Positions 35,173-45,397 are shown, counted from the first letter of the stretch. The stretch: 64,000 nt of DNA from Azospirillum sp. RU38E (GCF_900188385.1 NZ_FZOI01000001.1:868001-932000), one strand, 5' to 3'. Notes: generated from the sequence alone by a model not told the origin. Translations and numbers: made by a program.

Positions 35173-35850
35173 TCAGCCCCTTTCAATGGTGCCGATGGCC
35201 CCGCCAATGAAGACGGCGGCCAGGATGGTGAAGATATAGGCCTGGATCAGGCCCAGCAGCGCCTCCAGCGCCATCAGCGGCACGGGCACCAGAAAGCCCG
35301 CCAGCGACAGCACGATGGCAATGACGAATTCCCCGCTCATCACATTGCCGAACAGGCGCAGGACCAGCGACAGGGTGCGGGTGAATTCCGACAACAGGTT
35401 AAGCGGCAGCATCCACCAGCGCGGATGGGCGAAACCAGCCAGATAGGCCCGCAGGCCCCGGACGCGCACGCCCAGTACCTGGGCGGCCCCGAAGACGGTC
35501 AGCCCCAGGGCCAGCGTGGTTTCCAGATGCGCCGTCGGTGATTTAAAACCAGGGATCAGCCCCAGCCAGTTGCTGGCCGCAATGAACAGGAACAGGCTGC
35601 CCAGCAACGGTAGGAAGGGGCGGCTGTCCGTCTGCATGATCTCGTCGAACTGGTCGCGCAGGATGGTGACGACAGCCTCCAGCGCGGTGCCGATGCGGCC
35701 CGGCTGGTCCCGTCCCACCCGGCCTGCCAGCAGCCGCGCCGTCAGCGCCAGGATGAAACTGACCAGCGCGCCGAAAATGACGGGCCAACTGATGGCCAGC
35801 GGTCCCAGATGGAAGGCGACATCCGCCGCAAAGGGGGAGGCAAGGTTCAT
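35173..35850 (-). CDS. atpB: N-ATPase subunit a
   Basis: 225-aa membrane stator subunit that forms the ion half-channels next to the c ring. The essential arginine is in SLVLRLFGNVMSGEF, and GALVSFILALTARLLAGRVG, NWLGLIPGF and LMALEALLGLIQAYIFTIL match AtpB. Length is shorter than housekeeping AtpB, as usual in this family. Its start overlaps the atpR stop (ATGA), and atpE follows after three bases. Confidence 0.94.
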   Translation of the reverse strand: MNLASPFAADVAFHLGPLAISWPVIFGALVSFILALTARLLAGRVGRDQPGRIGTALEAVVTILRDQFDEIMQTDSRPFLPLLGSLFLFIAASNWLGLIPGFKSPTAHLETTLALGLTVFGAAQVLGVRVRGLRAYLAGFAHPRWWMLPLNLLSEFTRTLSLVLRLFGNVMSGEFVIAIVLSLAGFLVPVPLMALEALLGLIQAYIFTILAAVFIGGAIGTIERG

Positions 35851-36128
35851 GATACCCCCCTGCCATGGCGGCGGATCAGCAAGGGCCGGATGGCCAGAAA
35901 ACCAACAAAGGCCGTCAGCAGCGGGGCCGCCCCGCCCAGGCGGGCCAGCGCCACGAACAGCAGCACGGCCCCGGCCAGCCGCCCGACATGCAGGGCCGTG
36001 GCCGGCCCCACCCGCCCGGCGGTGTAAAGCCGGCTGTTCAGCGCCAGCAGGCGGAAGAACAGCCAGCCGAAACCGGCACCCGTCACCAGGCCCAGGGCCA
36101 TCAGCCCGATCGGCAGGTTTTGTGCCAT
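35847..36128 (-). CDS. atpR: N-ATPase membrane protein AtpR
   Basis: 93-aa small membrane protein with three predicted helices (IGLMALGLVTGAGFGWLFF, HVGRLAGAVLLFVALAR and APLLTAFVGFLAIRPLL), found only in N-ATPase operons and annotated in databases as a N-ATPase subunit. ATG 36128 overlaps the atpQ stop by one base (TGATG). It is proposed to help assembly of the c ring or other membrane subunits; this is not established. Conserved polar residues near the end of the third helix (IRPLLIRRHGR) fit the family. Confidence 0.88.
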   Translation of the reverse strand: MAQNLPIGLMALGLVTGAGFGWLFFRLLALNSRLYTAGRVGPATALHVGRLAGAVLLFVALARLGGAAPLLTAFVGFLAIRPLLIRRHGRGVS

Positions 36129-36394
36129 CAATCCCCCTCCGTCACGCGCCGCCAAGCCGCCCAGCAGCCGACGGCAACCCCGGTGAACAGCAGCGACAAG
36201 GTCCAGAACTGGCCGCCGGCCCGGTCCAGCCAGCGGCCCAGGAAGAGGCCCAGCACCGGCGGCAACACGATCAGCCAGCCCAGCGTGCCGATCAGCGCCA
36301 GGGTGGCGCCCAGGCGGCGGTGCTTCTCCCGCTCCGCCCGTTCGGCATCGCGCTGGGCTTGGTGGATCGGGTCCAGCAGGTCGGGGTCAGTCAT
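36128..36394 (-). CDS. atpQ: N-ATPase AtpI-like protein AtpQ
   Basis: 88-aa protein with a charged N-terminal helix (HQAQRDAERAEREKHR) and two membrane helices (TLALIGTLGWLIVLPPVLGL and FWTLSLLFTGVAVGCWAAW), like AtpI. AtpI homologues act in c-ring assembly and cation supply, and this position after atpC is standard in N-ATPase operons. ATG 36394 is chosen because a GGGGGGG run lies just upstream on the coding strand; a TTG two codons earlier is in frame. Confidence 0.87.
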   Translation of the reverse strand: MTDPDLLDPIHQAQRDAERAEREKHRRLGATLALIGTLGWLIVLPPVLGLFLGRWLDRAGGQFWTLSLLFTGVAVGCWAAWRRVTEGD

Positions 36395-36396
36395 GC

Positions 36397-38225
<1,829 letters not shown>

Positions 38226-38406
38226 TCAGCCTGCCACCTTTTCGGCAAGAGGGCGGGAAACCAGGATCGATAGTGCGTCAGCTGAAGTGCTGCGGGACAT
38301 GAGCGAGATCAATCAAGCCGCTTTTTCCCCGTCCGGTCCAGCGCCTTGATATCAGCGTCCTGCGGCGAGACGCCGCGTTGCGTGTTCTTACCGGGAGTGT
38401 CTCAAT

Positions 38407-38476
38407 ATGAAAATCATCTCCATTGCAGAAATTCTGGAAATATTTCCAAATTTACTTCCATAATTCTGATTTTCAT
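38407..38476. repeat. 70-bp imperfect dyad in the atpD upstream region
   Basis: ATGAAAATCA (38407-38416) and TGATTTTCAT (38467-38476) are the outer arms; the 12-bp palindrome GGAAATATTTCC (38436-38447) has exactly the same centre. Over the 35-bp half, 25 positions match. It may be an extended protein-binding site, a cruciform, or a leader hairpin for atpD. Confidence 0.5.
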
Positions 38477-38569
38477 TTCCAGATTAAATGGTTAAATTGG
38501 GGTGTTTTATCTATATTTTCATTTATCGGAAAAAAGATGTACCCTTTTTCCACTCACAATTCCCCGGTA

Positions 38570-38583
38570 TTGATCCGGATCAA
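38570..38583. promoter_or_regulatory. FNR/FixK-type box
   Basis: TTGATCCGGATCAA is a perfect match to the TTGAT-N4-ATCAA consensus of FNR, FnrL and FixK. Its centre is 41.5 bp before position 38618, and a -10-like TAACAT lies at 38606-38611, which is class II activator geometry for the rightward pentapeptide gene. For the leftward ATPase operon it lies about 345 bp from the atpD start. Confidence 0.65.
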
Positions 38584-38661
38584 GTGGAGGGCATGAGTAA
38601 AATATTAACATATGGTCGATAGCGTCATTGGTGGCATTGCATGAAAGGTTGATACGTTCCG

Positions 38662-40017
38662 ATGAAACCGGCGACCCTTGACGGGCTGGATATTGGCTAT
38701 ACGAAGATTGCGGCTCCCGAACTGGAAAAGGTTCTGGCGGCCCATCGCCGATTCCTGCAGGGGCAACGCGGCGGGATGCGGGCCAACCTGAAGTTCCACG
38801 ATCTCTCCTTCGCCGTGCTGCGCAGCGCTAATCTTGCCGATGCGGACCTGACCGGCGCCAAATTGAACGGGGCCGACCTGTCGGGGGCTGATCTGCATGG
38901 CGCCTGTCTGTTCGGGGCCGATCTGCGCCGAGCCAATCTGCCCTCGGCCAATTTGACCCGTGCGGATTTACGGGGTGCCGCCATGCGGGGGGCCTGCATG
39001 GCCCGCGCCGTGCTGAATGAGGCGGACCTGCGTGATGGCTATCTGATGCGTTCCAAGAATGGCGATCTGGCGCCAATGACGACGGAGCACAACAAGACTG
39101 AATTATCCGAGGCCAGCATGGTGCGGGCCAATCTCAGCCGGGCCAAGCTCTCCAACGCCTTCGTCATCCAGGCCGATCTGCGCGACACCGATTTGCGCGG
39201 GGCTGTGTTTGTGCGGGCCGATCTCAGCGGATCGGACCTGACCGGCTGCAACCTGGAAGGGGCCGATCTGTCGGATGCCAACCTGTCCGGCACCCGTCTC
39301 GATGGCTGCATCCTCACCCGCGCCCTGCTGCGCAATGCCAACCTGTCGCAGGCCAGCCTGCTGGGTGCCTTGCTGGATGAGGTGGATTTGTCCACCGCCA
39401 ACCTGTCCGGGGCCGATCTGCTGCGCCGGCTGGACAATATCACCGGCGTTATCGGGGAGGCGTTGCGCCTGCACCGGGAATGGATCGTCACCAATGGCCA
39501 TAAGGGGGAGCGGGCCAACCTGTCCGCCCTGGATCTTTCCGGCCAGGATCTCTCCAACCTCAATCTTTCCGCCGCGATCCTGAAGCAGACCTCGCTGCGC
39601 GGGGCCAACCTGTCCGGCACCGTGCTGGCCATGGCCGACCTGTCCATGGCGGATATGCGGCAGGCCCGGATGCCCCGGGCCGATCTGCGCGGTGCCTGTC
39701 TGGAACGGGCCATTCTCTACGAAACCAACCTCAGCAATGTGATCGCCGGGCCGATGGAATTGCGCAATGGCCAGAGCTGGCCGACCAATTTCAGCAAGGC
39801 GCGGCTGGCCCGTGGGCTGCTGGCCGGGATCGACCTGTCCAGGGCCCGGCTGGATGATTGCGACCTGACCCAGGCCAACCTGCAAAACGCCATTCTGCGC
39901 GGTACCATCCTGACCGATGCCGTGATGACCCAGGCTGATCTGCGTGATGCCGACTGGACAGATGCCGATATGCGCGGCGCCCGCGGCCTGATGCTGCCCA
40001 GCCCGGTATTGGCGTAA
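38662..40017 (+). CDS. Pentapeptide-repeat protein
   Basis: 451 aa made almost entirely of A(D/N)LxX pentapeptides, for example ANLADADLTGAKLNGADLSG, in two blocks (about residues 45-255 and 285-445) split by a helical insert (LDNITGVIGEALRLHREWI). Such proteins fold as a right-handed quadrilateral beta-helix; some mimic DNA and bind gyrase, others have unknown targets. No signal peptide or membrane helix is seen. It is divergent from the N-ATPase operon and has an FNR-type box 79 bp before its ATG, suggesting expression when oxygen is low. The specific role is unknown. Confidence 0.9.
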   Translation: MKPATLDGLDIGYTKIAAPELEKVLAAHRRFLQGQRGGMRANLKFHDLSFAVLRSANLADADLTGAKLNGADLSGADLHGACLFGADLRRANLPSANLTRADLRGAAMRGACMARAVLNEADLRDGYLMRSKNGDLAPMTTEHNKTELSEASMVRANLSRAKLSNAFVIQADLRDTDLRGAVFVRADLSGSDLTGCNLEGADLSDANLSGTRLDGCILTRALLRNANLSQASLLGALLDEVDLSTANLSGADLLRRLDNITGVIGEALRLHREWIVTNGHKGERANLSALDLSGQDLSNLNLSAAILKQTSLRGANLSGTVLAMADLSMADMRQARMPRADLRGACLERAILYETNLSNVIAGPMELRNGQSWPTNFSKARLARGLLAGIDLSRARLDDCDLTQANLQNAILRGTILTDAVMTQADLRDADWTDADMRGARGLMLPSPVLA

Positions 40018-40021
40018 TACC

Positions 40022-40172
40022 AATCTCCCTTGATCGTGACCGATCCAGGGAGATTTCGTGTTCCCTCAATCGCCGGGCGCTGCCTCCGGCAGCTTGGCTT
40101 ACGCCGCACGTGCGGCGGGCCGGCGGTCGCCGGCCGCCAACCCGCCAAGGGTCAAACCCTCGGCGGGTTGGC
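40022..40172 (-). repeat. Structured dispersed repeat, copy B (long form)
   Basis: Reverse-orientation copy of the element at 9385-9504, with five hairpins in a row. In plus coordinates: AATCTCCC/GGGAGATT (40022-40029, 40048-40055) around the conserved 18-nt apical sequence; GCTGCC-tcc-GGCAGC (40079-40093); palindrome CGCCGCACGTGCGGCG (40102-40117); GGCCGGCG-gt-CGCCGGCC (40118-40135); and GCCAACCCGCC/GGCGGGTTGGC (40136-40146, 40162-40172) with an inner AGGGT/ACCCT. It fills half of the 311-bp gap after the pentapeptide gene; the rest is serC upstream sequence. Confidence 0.8.
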
Positions 40173-40328
40173 ATAATTGTAACAATCTTTCCCCTGCGCC
40201 CCCTGCAACGCAGAAATCTGATCAGCGGGGAGCAGTTTGCGATTGACGGAGCCAGCGCCCTCCCATAGCTTCGGCGGCGGGTCACATCCCCCCAACGGGA
40301 TGCTACTATTCTGGAAGGAATAGCCATA

Positions 40329-41486
40329 ATGGCTGCGCCGAAGCCGGGCAATCGCCCCGCCAATCCGCAATTCTCGTCCGGTCCCTGCGCCAAGCGCCCC
40401 GGCTGGTCGATCGAAGCCCTGAAGGGCGCCCTGGTGGGCCGCTCGCACCGCTCCAAGCCCGGCAAGGCCAAGCTTGAGCAGGTGATTACCCTCTCCAAAG
40501 AAATTCTGGGCATCCCCGCCGATTACCGGCTGGGCATTGTTCCCGCCTCTGACACGGGCGCCGTCGAAATGGCGCTGTGGTCGCTGCTGGGTGCCCGTGG
40601 CGTCGATATGCTGGCCTGGGAATCCTTCGGCAAGGATTGGGTCACCGACGTCGTCAAGCAGCTGAAGCTGACCGATGTCCGTCAGATGGTCGCCGGTTAC
40701 GGCGCGCTGCCCGACCTCGCCGCCGTCGATTTCTCCCGCGATGTCGTCTTCACCTGGAACGGCACCACCTCGGGCGTGCGCGTCGCCAATGGCGACTGGA
40801 TCGCCGCTGACCGCGAAGGCCTGACCATCTGCGACGCGACGTCCGCCGCGTTCGCCATGGACCTGCCCTGGGACAAGCTGGATGTCGTCACTTGGTCCTG
40901 GCAGAAGGTGCTGGGCGGTGAAGCGGCGCACGGCATGATCGCGCTCTCCCCCCGCGCCGTTGATCGGTTGCTGAATTACAAGCCGGCCTGGCCGCTGCCG
41001 AAGATTTTCCGCATGGCCAGCAATGGCAAGCTGTCGGAAGGCATCTTCAAGGGCGAGACGATCAACACCCCGTCGATGATCGCCGTGGAAGACGCGCTGG
41101 ACGGCCTGAACTGGGCCAAGTCCGTCGGCGGCCTGGAAGGGCTGATCGGCCGGTCGGAGTCCAACCTGAAGGCTGTGGCCGACTGGGTGGCCAAGACCGA
41201 CTGGGTCGATTTCCTGGCTGACACGGCCGAGAGCCGTTCCTGCACCTCCATCTGCCTGAAGATCGTCGACCCCTGGGCGACGGAGCAGCCGGCGGAAGCG
41301 CAGGCCGAAATCGCCAAGAAGCTGACCTCTCTGCTGGAGAAGGAAGGCGTGGCTTTGGATGCCGGCTCATATCGTGATGCCCCGCCGGGTATTCGCATTT
41401 GGGGCGGTGCGACGGTTGAAAATGCCGATATCGTGGCCCTGCTGCCCTGGCTGGACTGGGCCTATGCCACCGTCAAGGCTGGCTGA
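40329..41486 (+). CDS. serC: Phosphoserine aminotransferase
   Basis: 385-aa PLP-dependent class V aminotransferase making 3-phosphoserine from 3-phosphohydroxypyruvate and glutamate in serine synthesis. It shows [12 protein letters not shown] and [11 protein letters not shown] at the N terminus, WNGTTSGV, and the PLP lysine K193 in [15 protein letters not shown]. It belongs to the alphaproteobacterial SerC type. The ATG is preceded by GGAAGGAAT. serA, the previous enzyme of the pathway, lies two genes downstream on the same strand. Confidence 0.95.
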   Translation: MAAPKPGNRPANPQFSSGPCAKRPGWSIEALKGALVGRSHRSKPGKAKLEQVITLSKEILGIPADYRLGIVPASDTGAVEMALWSLLGARGVDMLAWESFGKDWVTDVVKQLKLTDVRQMVAGYGALPDLAAVDFSRDVVFTWNGTTSGVRVANGDWIAADREGLTICDATSAAFAMDLPWDKLDVVTWSWQKVLGGEAAHGMIALSPRAVDRLLNYKPAWPLPKIFRMASNGKLSEGIFKGETINTPSMIAVEDALDGLNWAKSVGGLEGLIGRSESNLKAVADWVAKTDWVDFLADTAESRSCTSICLKIVDPWATEQPAEAQAEIAKKLTSLLEKEGVALDAGSYRDAPPGIRIWGGATVENADIVALLPWLDWAYATVKAG

Positions 41487-41507
41487 TTTTGTAACTGGTT
41501 AAGGTGA

Positions 41508-41540
41508 CCTCCCCCGTCTGGTTCCGGCCGATGGGGGAGG
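41508..41540 (+). terminator. Hairpin after serC
   Basis: CCTCCCCC (41508-41515) pairs with GGGGGAGG (41533-41540). No T-run follows, so it may only attenuate or stabilise; serC, the DUF486 gene and serA could still share a transcript. Confidence 0.4.
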
Positions 41541-41581
41541 GGCATCGACAGGCCGGAAACCCGTTTCCTGGCTGATGATCC

Positions 41582-41935
41582 ATGTCCACCTTCACCACCT
41601 ATCTTTGGCCGGTTCTGCTGCTGGTCGCTTCCAACATCTTCATGACCTTTGCCTGGTACGGGCATCTGAAATTCAAGTCGGCGCCGCTCATCACCGCCAT
41701 CATGGTCAGTTGGGGCATTGCTTTCTTTGAATATTGCCTGCAGGTGCCGGCCAACCGGCTGGGTCACGCGGTCTATACGGCCCCGCAGCTGAAGATGATC
41801 CAGGAGGCGATCACGCTGACCGTGTTCGCCATCTTCTCCGCTTTCTGGCTTGGCGAATCCCTGCGCTGGAACGATTGGGTCGCGTTTCTGCTGATCGCCG
41901 TTGCCGTCTTCTTTTCCGTCCATGATTGGAGCTGA
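41582..41935 (+). CDS. DUF486 family small membrane protein
   Basis: 117-aa inner-membrane protein with four predicted helices, of the DUF486 family, which is related to small DMT transporters. Visible pattern: LVASNIFMTFAWYGHLK, VSWGIAFFEYCLQVPANRLG, QLKMIQEAITLTVFAIFS and ESLRWNDWVAFLLIAVAVFF. Function is not known. It lies between serC and serA on the same strand, 32 bp before serA, which may reflect co-transcription rather than a role in serine synthesis. Confidence 0.88.
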   Translation: MSTFTTYLWPVLLLVASNIFMTFAWYGHLKFKSAPLITAIMVSWGIAFFEYCLQVPANRLGHAVYTAPQLKMIQEAITLTVFAIFSAFWLGESLRWNDWVAFLLIAVAVFFSVHDWS

Positions 41936-41967
41936 CCCGCTCCTCGCCTGAGATTTCGGAGTCACCC

Positions 41968-43545
41968 ATGCCCAAGGTTCTTATTTCCGACAGCCTGAGC
42001 CCCCGCGCCGTTGAGATTTTCAAGGAGCGCGGCGTTGAGGTCGATGTGAAGGTCGGCCTGAAGCCGGACGAGCTGAAGGCCATCATCGGCGAATATGATG
42101 GTCTGGCCATCCGTTCGGCCACCAAGGTGACCAAGGATATCCTGGCTGCCGCCACCAACCTGAAGGTTGTCGGCCGCGCCGGTATCGGTGTCGACAATGT
42201 GGACATCCCCGCCGCCACCGCCCGTGGCGTGGTGGTGATGAACACCCCGTTCGGCAATTCCATCACCACCGCCGAACATGCCATCGCCATGATGTTTGCG
42301 CTGGCGCGTGAAATCCCGGCCGCCAATGCCTCCACCCATGCCGGCAAGTGGGAAAAGAACCGCTTCATGGGCGTGGAGCTGTTCGGCAAGGTGCTGGGCG
42401 TTATCGGCTGCGGCAATATCGGCGGCATCGTTGCTGACCGCGCTGTCGGCCTGAAGATGAAGGTCATCGCCTTCGACCCGTTCCTGTCGCCGGAACGCGC
42501 CACCGAAATCGGCGTGGAAAAGGTGGAACTGGAAGATCTGCTGAAGCGCGCTGATTTCATCACCCTGCACACGCCGCTGACCGAAGCGACCAAGAACATC
42601 CTGGACGCCAAGGCCCTGGCCAAGACCAAGAAGGGCGTGCGCATCATTAACTGCGCCCGTGGCGGCCTGATCGTGGAAGAGGCGCTGCAGGCGGCCATTG
42701 AGGCTGGTCATGTCGCCGGTGCCGCCCTGGACGTGTTCGCGGAGGAGCCGGCCAAGGCCCACCCGCTGTTCGGCAATGAGAAGGTTATTGCCACCCCGCA
42801 TCTGGGTGCGTCCACCACCGAAGCGCAGGAAAATGTCGCCTTGCAGGTGGCCGAGCAGCTGGCCGATTATCTGGTCAGCGGTGCGGTGGTCAATGCGCTG
42901 AACATGCCGTCCGTCTCGGCCGAAGATGCGCCGAAGCTGCGCCCCTATATGAAGCTGGCCGAACAGCTGGGCGGCTTTGCCGGCCAGATCACCGAGACCG
43001 GCATCAAGGCCGTGACCATCGAATATGAAGGTCAGGCCGCCGAGCTGAACACCCGTCCGCTGACCGCCATCGTGCTGAAGGGCCTGCTGGGCCCGCTGAT
43101 GGAATCGGTCAACATGGTCAACGCGCCGGTCATCGCCAAGGAGCGTGACATCAAGGTGAGCGAGACCAAGCGCGAGGTGGCTGGCGATTATCAGACCCTG
43201 GTGCGTGTCATCGTGCAGACCGAACAGCGCACCCGCTCTGTCGCCGGTACCCTGTTCGGCGGCGACAAGCCCCGTCTGGTGGAAATCGAGGAAGTGCCGG
43301 TCGAGGCGGAAGTCACCGACCATATGCTGTTCATCCGCAACGAGGATAAGCCGGGCTTCATCGGCAAGCTGGGCAGCACGCTGGGCGATGCCGGTGTGAA
43401 TATCGCCACCTTCCATCTGGGCCGTACCGCTCCCGGTGCCAATGCCATCTGTCTGGTGTCGGTCGATCAGGCCGTATCGGAAGAGCTGCTGGGCAAGATC
43501 CAGGGCCTGCCGAGCGTGGTGCGGGTGAAGTCGCTGGATTTCTGA
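41968..43545 (+). CDS. serA: D-3-phosphoglycerate dehydrogenase
   Basis: 525-aa long-form SerA oxidising 3-phosphoglycerate to 3-phosphohydroxypyruvate with NAD, the first step of serine synthesis. Domains: substrate and Rossmann domains with VIGCGNIGGIVADRA and INCARGGLIVEEAL, an intervening domain (about residues 320-450), and a C-terminal ACT domain (FIRNEDKPGFIGKLGSTLGD) for serine feedback. ATG 41968 has CGGAG upstream and begins MPKVLISDSLSPRAV, the usual SerA N terminus. Confidence 0.96.
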   Translation: MPKVLISDSLSPRAVEIFKERGVEVDVKVGLKPDELKAIIGEYDGLAIRSATKVTKDILAAATNLKVVGRAGIGVDNVDIPAATARGVVVMNTPFGNSITTAEHAIAMMFALAREIPAANASTHAGKWEKNRFMGVELFGKVLGVIGCGNIGGIVADRAVGLKMKVIAFDPFLSPERATEIGVEKVELEDLLKRADFITLHTPLTEATKNILDAKALAKTKKGVRIINCARGGLIVEEALQAAIEAGHVAGAALDVFAEEPAKAHPLFGNEKVIATPHLGASTTEAQENVALQVAEQLADYLVSGAVVNALNMPSVSAEDAPKLRPYMKLAEQLGGFAGQITETGIKAVTIEYEGQAAELNTRPLTAIVLKGLLGPLMESVNMVNAPVIAKERDIKVSETKREVAGDYQTLVRVIVQTEQRTRSVAGTLFGGDKPRLVEIEEVPVEAEVTDHMLFIRNEDKPGFIGKLGSTLGDAGVNIATFHLGRTAPGANAICLVSVDQAVSEELLGKIQGLPSVVRVKSLDF

Positions 43546-43559
43546 TCCAGCTCAAGGAC

Positions 43560-43597
43560 GGGGCACCCTGATGGAAACTATCCATAAGGGGTGCCCC
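43560..43597 (+). terminator. Hairpin after serA
   Basis: GGGGCACCC (43560-43568) pairs with GGGTGCCCC (43589-43597) across a 20-nt loop, 15 bases after the serA stop. No T-run follows, so termination strength is uncertain. Confidence 0.5.
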
Positions 43598-43705
43598 AGC
43601 CGGAAAATCGTCACGATTTGTTCGCCGGCTTTGTGCTATGAAGGTGGAACGCCCGGTTTGTCCGGGTCGCTACAGGTCAACCCCTAAGACGCAAGGCCTT
43701 TGCAG

Positions 43706-44068
43706 ATGAAGTACGGCAGCGAATCGAGCAATTTCTCCGGCGCTGGCAAGAGCGAGGTTTCCTCCGCGCTCCAGGAAATCAGCCGCGAACTGGAAGGTCT
43801 GCGCACCGAGATCGAGAAGGTGGGCACTGTGGCCCAGCAGATCGACGCCATCGCCAAGCAGACCAACCTGCTGGCCCTGAACGCCACCATCGAAGCCGCC
43901 CGCGCGGGTGAAGCCGGCAAGGGTTTCGCGGTTGTGGCTGGTGAAGTGAAGAACCTGTCCGGTCAGACCGCTGCCGCCACGGCCGAAATCTCCGCCGTGT
44001 TGCAGAGCCTGACCAAGCGCACCCAGCATCTGGGCCAGCTGGTTGAGCGCGCGATCACCCACGCCTGA
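43706..44068 (+). CDS. Stand-alone chemoreceptor signalling-tip protein
   Basis: 120-aa soluble protein that is little more than the hairpin tip of a methyl-accepting chemotaxis protein. It contains [20 protein letters not shown] followed by [18 protein letters not shown] and NLSGQTA, i.e. the CheA/CheW-contacting turn with a short antiparallel coiled coil on each side. There is no membrane helix, sensor, HAMP or heme/PAS domain. ATG 43706 has GCAAGG upstream. It is a single gene between two hairpins, with no other chemotaxis gene beside it. It could dock on receptor arrays or CheA/CheW, or be a relic; the intact frame and ribosome site favour a functional gene. Confidence 0.8.
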   Translation: MKYGSESSNFSGAGKSEVSSALQEISRELEGLRTEIEKVGTVAQQIDAIAKQTNLLALNATIEAARAGEAGKGFAVVAGEVKNLSGQTAAATAEISAVLQSLTKRTQHLGQLVERAITHA

Positions 44069-44084
44069 TCAGTTGCATTTCCGC

Positions 44085-44116
44085 AAGGGGCGGCACCGGC
44101 GACGGTGCCGCCCCTT
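44085..44116 (+). terminator. Strong hairpin terminator after the signalling-tip gene
   Basis: A perfect 13-bp stem (44085-44097 with 44104-44116, AAGGGGCGGCACC) and 6-nt loop begin 17 bases after the stop. The T-run is weak (CTT then CGCTATTTC). Confidence 0.7.
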
Positions 44117-44161
44117 CGCTATTTCAGCCCCCTGCAGAGCCCGCATTCCGGTTTGGTCCCC

Positions 44162-45379
44162 ATGTCCGCAAAGCCCTTCATCATCATCGGCGCCGGCCCG
44201 GCCGGCCTGATCGCCGCCGAAACCATTGCCGCTGCTGGCGGCAAGGTCCGGCTTTATGACGCCATGCCATCGCCGGCGCGCAAATTCCTGATGGCGGGGC
44301 GGGGCGGGCTGAACCTGACTCACAGCGAGCCGCTGGACCGGTTCATTGCTCGGTATGGCGCGGCGCGGCCGCTGTTTGATCGGCTGATTCGGGCATTCAC
44401 GCCGGCTGACCTGCGCGACTGGTGCCATGGGCTGGGGGTGGAAACCTTTGTCGGCTCCTCCGGCCGGGTATTTCCGAAAGAGATGAAGGCCAGCATCCTG
44501 TTGCGGGCCTGGCTGCGGCGGTTGGCCGGGTTGGGTGTGGAACTGCATCCCCGCCATCGCTGGGTCGGCTGGACGGCAGAGGGGGCGTTGCGCCTGGCGG
44601 GACCGGCGGGGGAGGTGACCAGTGACGGCGCGGCAGCGGTGATTCTGGCCCTGGGTGGGGCCAGCTGGCCCCGCCTGGGCTCTGACGGGGGCTGGGCGGA
44701 ATTGCTGCGCGGCCGCGCCGTGCCGCTGGCGCCGTTCCGCCCGTCCAACAGCGGATTCGATGTGTGCTGGAGCGCCGGCCTGCGGGAGCGGGCGGAAGGG
44801 ATGCCCCTGAAACGCATCAGCGTCACCTTCCGCGACCGCACAGTACCCGGCGAACTGGTGATTACCGCCCATGGGCTGGAAGGCGGGCCGCTTTATGCCC
44901 TGTCCGCGCCCCTGCGTGATGCCATTGAACGGGATGGGGAGGCGGAGATTCTGCTGGACCTGAAACCCGATCTCACCGTGTCGCAGGTGCAGAATCGGCT
45001 GGCGCGGGTGCCGCCGGCCGACAGTCTGGCGAACCGGCTGCGCAAGGCGCTGTCGCTGGCCCCGCCCGCCGGTGCGCTGTTGCGGGAAGGGGCGGGCGAC
45101 GCCGACCTGACACGCAGCATGAGCGTGGCCAGCCTGCTGAAAGCCCTGCCCATCAAGCTTTCCGGGATGCAGGGGCTGGAACGCGCCATCTCCACCGCTG
45201 GCGGCATCCGGCTGACAGCCCTGGATGACGGGCTGATGCTGAAGGATCTGCCCGGTATCTTCGCCTGTGGCGAAATGCTGGATTGGGAGGCACCGACCGG
45301 CGGCTATCTGCTGCAGGGCTGTTTCGCCAGCGGCATCGCCGCCGGCAAAGCAGCCCTGAGCTATGCGGCGGGGCACTGA
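44162..45379 (+). CDS. BaiN/YhiN-type FAD-dependent oxidoreductase
   Basis: 405-aa flavoprotein of the HI0933/YhiN family. The FAD-binding Rossmann motif IIIGAGPAGLIAAE opens the protein, followed by RKFLMAGRGGLNLTHSE, FPKEMKAS and VILALGGASWPRLGSDG. Near the C terminus are STAGGIRLTALDDGLMLKDL and FACGEMLDWEAPTGGYLLQG, a second FAD-contact motif. Substrate and role are unknown for most members. ATG 44162 is used; the frame extends upstream through the terminator hairpin but without family sequence. It is convergent with pleD, 18 bp away. Confidence 0.88.
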   Translation: MSAKPFIIIGAGPAGLIAAETIAAAGGKVRLYDAMPSPARKFLMAGRGGLNLTHSEPLDRFIARYGAARPLFDRLIRAFTPADLRDWCHGLGVETFVGSSGRVFPKEMKASILLRAWLRRLAGLGVELHPRHRWVGWTAEGALRLAGPAGEVTSDGAAAVILALGGASWPRLGSDGGWAELLRGRAVPLAPFRPSNSGFDVCWSAGLRERAEGMPLKRISVTFRDRTVPGELVITAHGLEGGPLYALSAPLRDAIERDGEAEILLDLKPDLTVSQVQNRLARVPPADSLANRLRKALSLAPPAGALLREGAGDADLTRSMSVASLLKALPIKLSGMQGLERAISTAGGIRLTALDDGLMLKDLPGIFACGEMLDWEAPTGGYLLQGCFASGIAAGKAALSYAAGH

Positions 45380-45397
45380 CCCCGCCGACTTTTCCGT

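Larger units (their letters stand above)
38226..38661. promoter_or_regulatory. Divergent promoter region between atpD and the pentapeptide gene
   Basis: 436 bp without a gene and AT-rich between about 38400 and 38620, unlike the flanks. It contains a 70-bp imperfect dyad and a perfect FNR/FixK-type box, both listed separately, and a small GCGGCG-aga-CGCCGC hairpin at 38362-38376. It should hold the promoters for the leftward ATPase operon and the rightward pentapeptide gene. Confidence 0.6.
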
